This document shows, piece by piece, positions 5,425 to 8,538 of a DNA stretch of 8,538 bases (within the stretch, counting starts at the first letter, position 1; the number at the start of each line of letters is the position of its first letter). The position numbers and the translations under genes are program-made. This DNA comes from Thermodesulfovibrionales bacterium (GTDB lineage Bacteria > Nitrospirota > Thermodesulfovibrionia > Thermodesulfovibrionales > SM23-35), in contig JAGVMY010000134.1 in NCBI GenBank assembly GCA_020053565.1, positions 1 through 8,538 on the forward strand, in the 5' to 3' direction. Below the pieces are notes generated by a model, which was not told the DNA's origin, searched no databases, and saw nothing but the letters and a program-made list of their open reading frames with translations.

Positions 5425-6897
5425 TTAAGATGCCCTGAGAGGAGCATAGAATTTTTTGTTCCCCCTGTTAATAAAGAGAAGAACAGTCTCATTCTTTTTT
5501 ATGTTTGAAGCAATTTTATTAAAATCGTCCATGGTATCTACTCGTTTTCTATCAATCTCTTTTACAATATCGCCCTTTTTTATCCCCGCTTCATCTGCCG
5601 GACTCCCGGGTTCTACTCGCACTACCACAACTCCTTTCTCATCTTTATTGAGACCGAGCTGTCTTGCTATTTCTTTTGTGAGGCCCATAACAGTAAGGCC
5701 GGTAAGTGCCTTTACTTCTGAGTCCTCAGGTGATTCAGAAGGTGTAACCTCTGCTGTTTCTCTTGGCAATTCAGCAATAGTTGCCTTCACTGTATATTCC
5801 TTCCCGGACCTGAGTATCTTAATGGGTATTTCAATTCCTATCTTACTCTGAGCAACCATGTTTCGCAGGCTGCTCGCATCTTTCACTTCTTTCCCATTAA
5901 ACTCAAGGATTATGTCCCCTCTATTCATACCAGACTTTTCAGCCGGGCTATTCTTCAACACATCGCTCACAAGGGCACCTTGTGATTTTTTAAGGCCAAA
6001 CTTCTGTGAGATTTCAGGCGTGAGTCCCTGTATGCTCACACCGAGCCATCCCCGGGTAACCTTTCCTTTTTGAACAAGCTGGTCCATAACAAGGCGTACC
6101 ATATTGCTGGGAACTGCAAAACCAATCCCCTGATATCCCCCTGTTCTGGAAAATATCGCTGCATTTATCCCGATAAGTTCTCCTTTTATGTTGACAAGTG
6201 GCCCACCCGAATTGCCGGGATTTATGGCCGCATCTGTTTGAATGAAGTCTTCATAGTCTGCAATTCCAACATTTGCTCTCCCGACAGCGCTTATTATCCC
6301 CATTGTAACCGTATGGCTCAAGCCATAAGCGTTACCTATTGCAAGAACAAACTCTCCAACCTGCAATTTTTCAGAGTCACCCCATGGGATGGTAGGAAGG
6401 TTGCCCGCATCTATTTTCACTACTGCAATGTCTGTTTTAGGATCAGCACCCATAATCTTTCCCTTAAACGTCCTCTTATCAAGAAGTGTAACCCTTATCT
6501 CGTCTGCCTTTTCGACTACATGGTTATTTGTGATTATATATCCATCTGGTGAAACGATCACACCAGAACCAAGGCTCTGTTCTTTCCATTTCTTTGGTGT
6601 CCTGAAATCATGGAAAGGGCTAAATAAGTCGAAGAAAGGATCACCCAAAAGGGGATCCTGGTGTCTTCTTATTACCTTTGTGGTGGATATATTGACGACT
6701 GAGGGCGAAACAGCACTGACAATCTCGGAAAATGCCCTGTTTGTTTCAAGTACCTGACGGGGCACATTTGGTGTGGTAGTGTAGGGCAGATATCCCCTTT
6801 GTTGCCCGGTGATTTGACCAAGAATGTAAAATGATATCCCACCTAAGAGAAAACCCAATAAAAGGATAACAATACCAAAAAATATCTTCTTTTTCAT
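5425..6897 (-). CDS. degP: Membrane-anchored HtrA/DegP-type serine protease with two PDZ domains
   Basis: This is a periplasmic quality-control protease/chaperone that degrades or refolds damaged envelope proteins. Counting from the ATG at 6897 it has 490 residues. The order is a basic-hydrophobic signal sequence or anchor (about 1-27), a trypsin-like domain (about 50-270), PDZ1 (about 275-375), a Glu/Ser/Pro-rich linker (about 380-395) and PDZ2 (about 398-485). The catalytic triad is intact: H126 in ITNNHVV, D156 in PKTDIAVV and S230 in INPGNSGGP. The acidic/aromatic DPLLGDPFFDLF (about 81-92) corresponds to the regulatory LA loop. An in-frame ATG at 6963 would add 22 residues in front of the signal sequence. 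I prefer 6897 because MKKKIFFGIVILLLG then starts like a normal signal; neither start has a good Shine-Dalgarno. Two PDZ domains favour DegP/DegQ over DegS. Confidence 0.92.
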   Translation of the reverse strand: MKKKIFFGIVILLLGFLLGGISFYILGQITGQQRGYLPYTTTPNVPRQVLETNRAFSEIVSAVSPSVVNISTTKVIRRHQDPLLGDPFFDLFSPFHDFRTPKKWKEQSLGSGVIVSPDGYIITNNHVVEKADEIRVTLLDKRTFKGKIMGADPKTDIAVVKIDAGNLPTIPWGDSEKLQVGEFVLAIGNAYGLSHTVTMGIISAVGRANVGIADYEDFIQTDAAINPGNSGGPLVNIKGELIGINAAIFSRTGGYQGIGFAVPSNMVRLVMDQLVQKGKVTRGWLGVSIQGLTPEISQKFGLKKSQGALVSDVLKNSPAEKSGMNRGDIILEFNGKEVKDASSLRNMVAQSKIGIEIPIKILRSGKEYTVKATIAELPRETAEVTPSESPEDSEVKALTGLTVMGLTKEIARQLGLNKDEKGVVVVRVEPGSPADEAGIKKGDIVKEIDRKRVDTMDDFNKIASNIKKNETVLLFINRGNKKFYAPLRAS

Positions 6898-6904
6898 AAA
6901 CTTA

Positions 6905-6934
6905 ATTATAATCCTCAAATCGGGATAATGTAAA
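6905..6934 (-). promoter_or_regulatory. Candidate sigma-70 promoter for degP, abutting its start codon
   Basis: On the minus strand TTTACA (6934-6929, 5/6 to TTGACA) is followed after 18 bp by a perfect TATAAT (6910-6905). Transcription would start at about 6898, immediately before the ATG at 6897, which would make the message nearly leaderless. If the longer 6963 start were real, this promoter would lie inside the gene. Confidence 0.4.
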
Positions 6935-7017
6935 GTAGTTGCCCTTGACCAAACATCACTCATTGTGGTAATTTTATTAGCTTAATCAAGAAACAAAATA
7001 TAAATGTAAAGGTAAAA

Positions 7018-7070
7018 AGTTAAAAGAGTTTAGAAGTTCAGTAGTTCTTAATGCACAACTTTTAACTCTT
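7018..7070. repeat. Inverted repeat with two alternative pairings upstream of the aminotransferase
   Basis: AGTTAAAAG (7018-7026) pairs perfectly with CTTTTAACT (7059-7067). The partly overlapping AAGAGTT (7024-7030) pairs with AACTCTT (7064-7070). The two stems cannot form together, and the loop is about 32 nt. It lies 30 bp upstream of the start codon and could be an operator or leader structure. The low complexity of the sequence makes chance a fair alternative. Confidence 0.35.
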
Positions 7071-7086
7071 GACTTTCTGCGAATGT

Positions 7087-7094
7087 GAGGAGGT
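7087..7094 (+). promoter_or_regulatory. Shine-Dalgarno of the aminotransferase gene
   Basis: GAGGAGGT sits six bases before the ATG at 7101, which fixes the start. Confidence 0.8.
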
Positions 7095-7100
7095 TTTGCT

Positions 7101-8240
7101 ATGTTAAAGCGTTATCTGTTAGCCCCTGGTCCAACACCTGTTCCTCCGGAAGTGTTGCTCGCAATGGCAATGCCTGTAATACACCACAGGGCACCGGATT
7201 TTCTCCCTATACTTGATTCTGCAAAAAAGGGCTTACAGTGGTTATATCAGACAAAGAACGATGTACTCATCCTGTGTTCAACAGGCACAGGGGGAATGGT
7301 TGGATCAGTGAATAATTTCTTTAACCGTGGAGACAGGGTTCTTGTGATAAACGGAGGAAAATTTGGAGAACGATGGGTAAAGATATGCCAGGCATATAGC
7401 CTGGAAGTTGATGAGGTTATTGTTGAATGGGGTTATGCGGTCAAACCTGAAATAATCGAGGAGAAGCTTAAAAAGGATGGTTCTATAAAAGGTGTGTTTG
7501 TTCAGGCATCAGAGACCTCAACCGGTATATATCACGATATAAAGACTCTTGCGTCTGTTGTGAAGAAATATGAAGATACTCTCTTTATAGTTGATGCGAT
7601 CAGCGCACTTGTTGCCCATGACCTGAGAACTGATGAGTGGGGAATAGATATAATGATAGGAGGGTCGCAGAAGGGTGTGATGCTTCCACCGGGGCTTGCC
7701 TTTGTGAGTGTGAGTGAAAAGGCATGGAAAAAGGCAGAAATCTCAAAATTGCCAAAATTCTATTTTAATTTCAAGAAAGAGCGAGAAAATCTCGCCAAAA
7801 ACCAGACAAACTTTACATCGCCGGTCTCACTTATTGTTGGATTGAATGAAAGTTTAAAGATACTTCAGGCTGAAGGACTTGAGAATGTATTTAAAAGACA
7901 CGAGAGACTTGCAAATGCAACAAGAAAGGCTGTTCAAGCCCTTGGATTAGAGCTTTATGCAAAAGAATCTCCGTCAAATGCAGTGACAGCAATTATGACG
8001 CCTCCTGGTATAGATGGTCAGGCAGTATATAAGAATCTCCGCGAAAAATACGGTATCACCGCAGCTGGTGGTCAGGATAAAGCAAGAGGAAAGATATTTA
8101 GAATTGCACATTTAGGATACTCAGATAGGTTTGATATCATCGCAGCAATTGCTGGAATTGAGATGGTACTGAAAGGAATGGACCATCCGGTAAAACTTGG
8201 CACGGGTGTCGCAGTGGCTCAGGAACTGTTAATGGATTAG
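7101..8240 (+). CDS. Class V PLP-dependent aminotransferase (alanine-glyoxylate / serine-pyruvate type), probably in serine synthesis
   Basis: This is a 379-residue fold-type I aminotransferase of the AGXT/SPT branch. It opens with LLAPGPTPVPPEVL (6-19) and HHRAPDF (28-34). STGTGGM (60-66) contacts the PLP phosphate, D165 in IVDAIS pairs with the pyridine nitrogen, and K191 in GGSQKGVM is the Schiff-base lysine. FRIAHLGY (333-340) carries R334, the expected substrate-carboxylate arginine. It is clearly not a canonical SerC sequence. The gene starts 8 bp upstream of serA, so they share a transcript. This suggests it makes phosphoserine from the SerA product 3-phosphohydroxypyruvate, or else interconverts serine, glycine, alanine and their oxo acids. 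The family is secure; the substrate is inferred from the neighbour. A strong ribosome-binding site fixes the start. Confidence 0.93.
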   Translation: MLKRYLLAPGPTPVPPEVLLAMAMPVIHHRAPDFLPILDSAKKGLQWLYQTKNDVLILCSTGTGGMVGSVNNFFNRGDRVLVINGGKFGERWVKICQAYSLEVDEVIVEWGYAVKPEIIEEKLKKDGSIKGVFVQASETSTGIYHDIKTLASVVKKYEDTLFIVDAISALVAHDLRTDEWGIDIMIGGSQKGVMLPPGLAFVSVSEKAWKKAEISKLPKFYFNFKKERENLAKNQTNFTSPVSLIVGLNESLKILQAEGLENVFKRHERLANATRKAVQALGLELYAKESPSNAVTAIMTPPGIDGQAVYKNLREKYGITAAGGQDKARGKIFRIAHLGYSDRFDIIAAIAGIEMVLKGMDHPVKLGTGVAVAQELLMD

Positions 8241-8248
8241 GGAGATGC

Positions 8249-8538
8249 ATGAAGATTCTCGTCAGTGATAACATCTCTTTGAAAGGGATAGAGATACTCA
8301 AAAATGCAGGGCTTGATGTTGATGTGAAAACAGGGATGAAACCTAAGGAACTGAGAGAATGCATTGCTGATTATCATGGCCTGGTAATACGGTCTGCAAC
8401 AAAGGTTACCTCAGAGATAATAGATGCTGCGATAAATCTGAAGGTCATAGGCCGTGCAGGCTCAGGCCTTGATAATGTTGACAAAGGAGCAGCAACGAAA
8501 AAGGGAATTGTCGTGATGAATACACCTGGCGGCAACAC
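8249..8538 (+). CDS. serA: D-3-phosphoglycerate dehydrogenase SerA (5' part, runs off the right edge)
   Basis: The first 96 codons of a D-2-hydroxyacid dehydrogenase are present. SerA oxidises 3-phosphoglycerate to 3-phosphohydroxypyruvate with NAD, the committed step of serine synthesis. The visible N-terminal substrate domain begins MKILVSDNIS (1-10), followed by GLVIRSATKVT (44-54), VIGRAGSGLDNVD (66-78) and VMNTPGGN (89-96). The IRSATKVT and GRAGSGLDNVD motifs are typical of PGDH rather than of other hydroxyacid dehydrogenases. The Rossmann domain, catalytic Arg/Glu/His and any regulatory ACT or ASB domain lie outside the window, so feedback control cannot be judged. GGGAG (8240-8244), overlapping the end of the aminotransferase gene, is the likely ribosome-binding site. 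An ATG at 8245 is out of frame and stops after seven codons. Confidence 0.93.
   Translation, partial: MKILVSDNISLKGIEILKNAGLDVDVKTGMKPKELRECIADYHGLVIRSATKVTSEIIDAAINLKVIGRAGSGLDNVDKGAATKKGIVVMNTPGGN

Larger units (their letters stand above)
6964..7100. other. Divergent spacer between degP and the aminotransferase gene
   Basis: The spacer is AT-rich and non-coding as far as I can see. It must hold the promoter for the rightward aminotransferase-serA unit, but no convincing -35/-10 pair stands out. TATAAA at 6999-7004 lacks a good -35, and TTGACT at 7069-7074 has no -10 at the right distance. Its visible structure is an inverted repeat, listed separately. Confidence 0.5.

Noticed and set aside
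6070..6552. 160-codon open frame on the plus strand, opposite degP
   Set aside because: It lies wholly antisense to the conserved protease domain of degP, has no ribosome-binding site and gives a Cys/Tyr/Ile-rich protein of no known type. It is a by-product of degP codon use.
6638..6658. GGATC...GATCC near-palindrome in degP that resembles the ispD hairpin
   Set aside because: It encodes DPLLGDPF in the LA-loop region, where DegP proteins naturally have DPFF-type sequence, and it adds no length. The palindrome results from the repeated Gly-Asp-Pro codons.
6897..6963. 22-residue N-terminal extension of the degP product
   Set aside because: It would precede a textbook signal sequence with charged, non-signal residues and has no ribosome-binding site. 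It is kept only as an alternative start.
1..8538. CRISPR array, tRNA or rRNA genes, insertion sequence, phage or defence genes
   Set aside because: I found no spaced direct repeats, cloverleaf-like segments, transposase motifs or terminal inverted repeats. The window is filled by conserved housekeeping genes.

Overview
The window is a densely coded, moderately AT-rich bacterial segment made almost entirely of housekeeping and metabolic genes. The MEP isoprenoid genes, a membrane-anchored PIN-TRAM protein next to ispD-ispF, a two-PDZ HtrA protease and a class V aminotransferase next to serA together suggest a Gram-negative, deep-branching lineage such as Nitrospirota (Thermodesulfovibrionia-like) or a relative. 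That placement is inferred from gene content and style only; there is no rRNA or other marker that settles it.

Layout. Bases 1-115 hold an extended -10 promoter candidate and an 11-codon leader ORF whose stop overlaps the pdxA start. A plus-strand group follows: pdxA (vitamin B6 synthesis), a UMF1/Atg22-type MFS transporter, and rsmA/ksgA (16S rRNA dimethylation). rsmA converges with a minus-strand group, and the two stop codons share a TTAA. Read from right to left, the minus-strand group is degP/htrA, an 84-bp gap, a YacL-like PIN-TRAM gene, ispD and ispF. The last three are joined by two ATGA stop/start overlaps. A 137-bp divergent spacer then separates degP from a plus-strand pair: a class V aminotransferase and the 5' part of serA, which runs off the right edge. 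The aminotransferase and SerA could carry out the first two steps of serine synthesis.

No phage, transposase, CRISPR or defence system is visible. The most unusual element is an imperfect GC-rich palindrome inside ispD. It encodes about 16-17 in-frame residues that well-known IspD proteins lack, inserted in the loop just before the conserved GVPLKDT strand. It looks like a mobile palindromic repeat carried inside an essential gene, comparable in concept to the Rickettsia palindromic elements. Secondary points are the leader ORF before pdxA, the Shine-Dalgarno-less rsmA start behind a structured 8-bp tandem repeat, the ambiguous and possibly leaderless start of degP, and the possible use of a class V aminotransferase in place of SerC.
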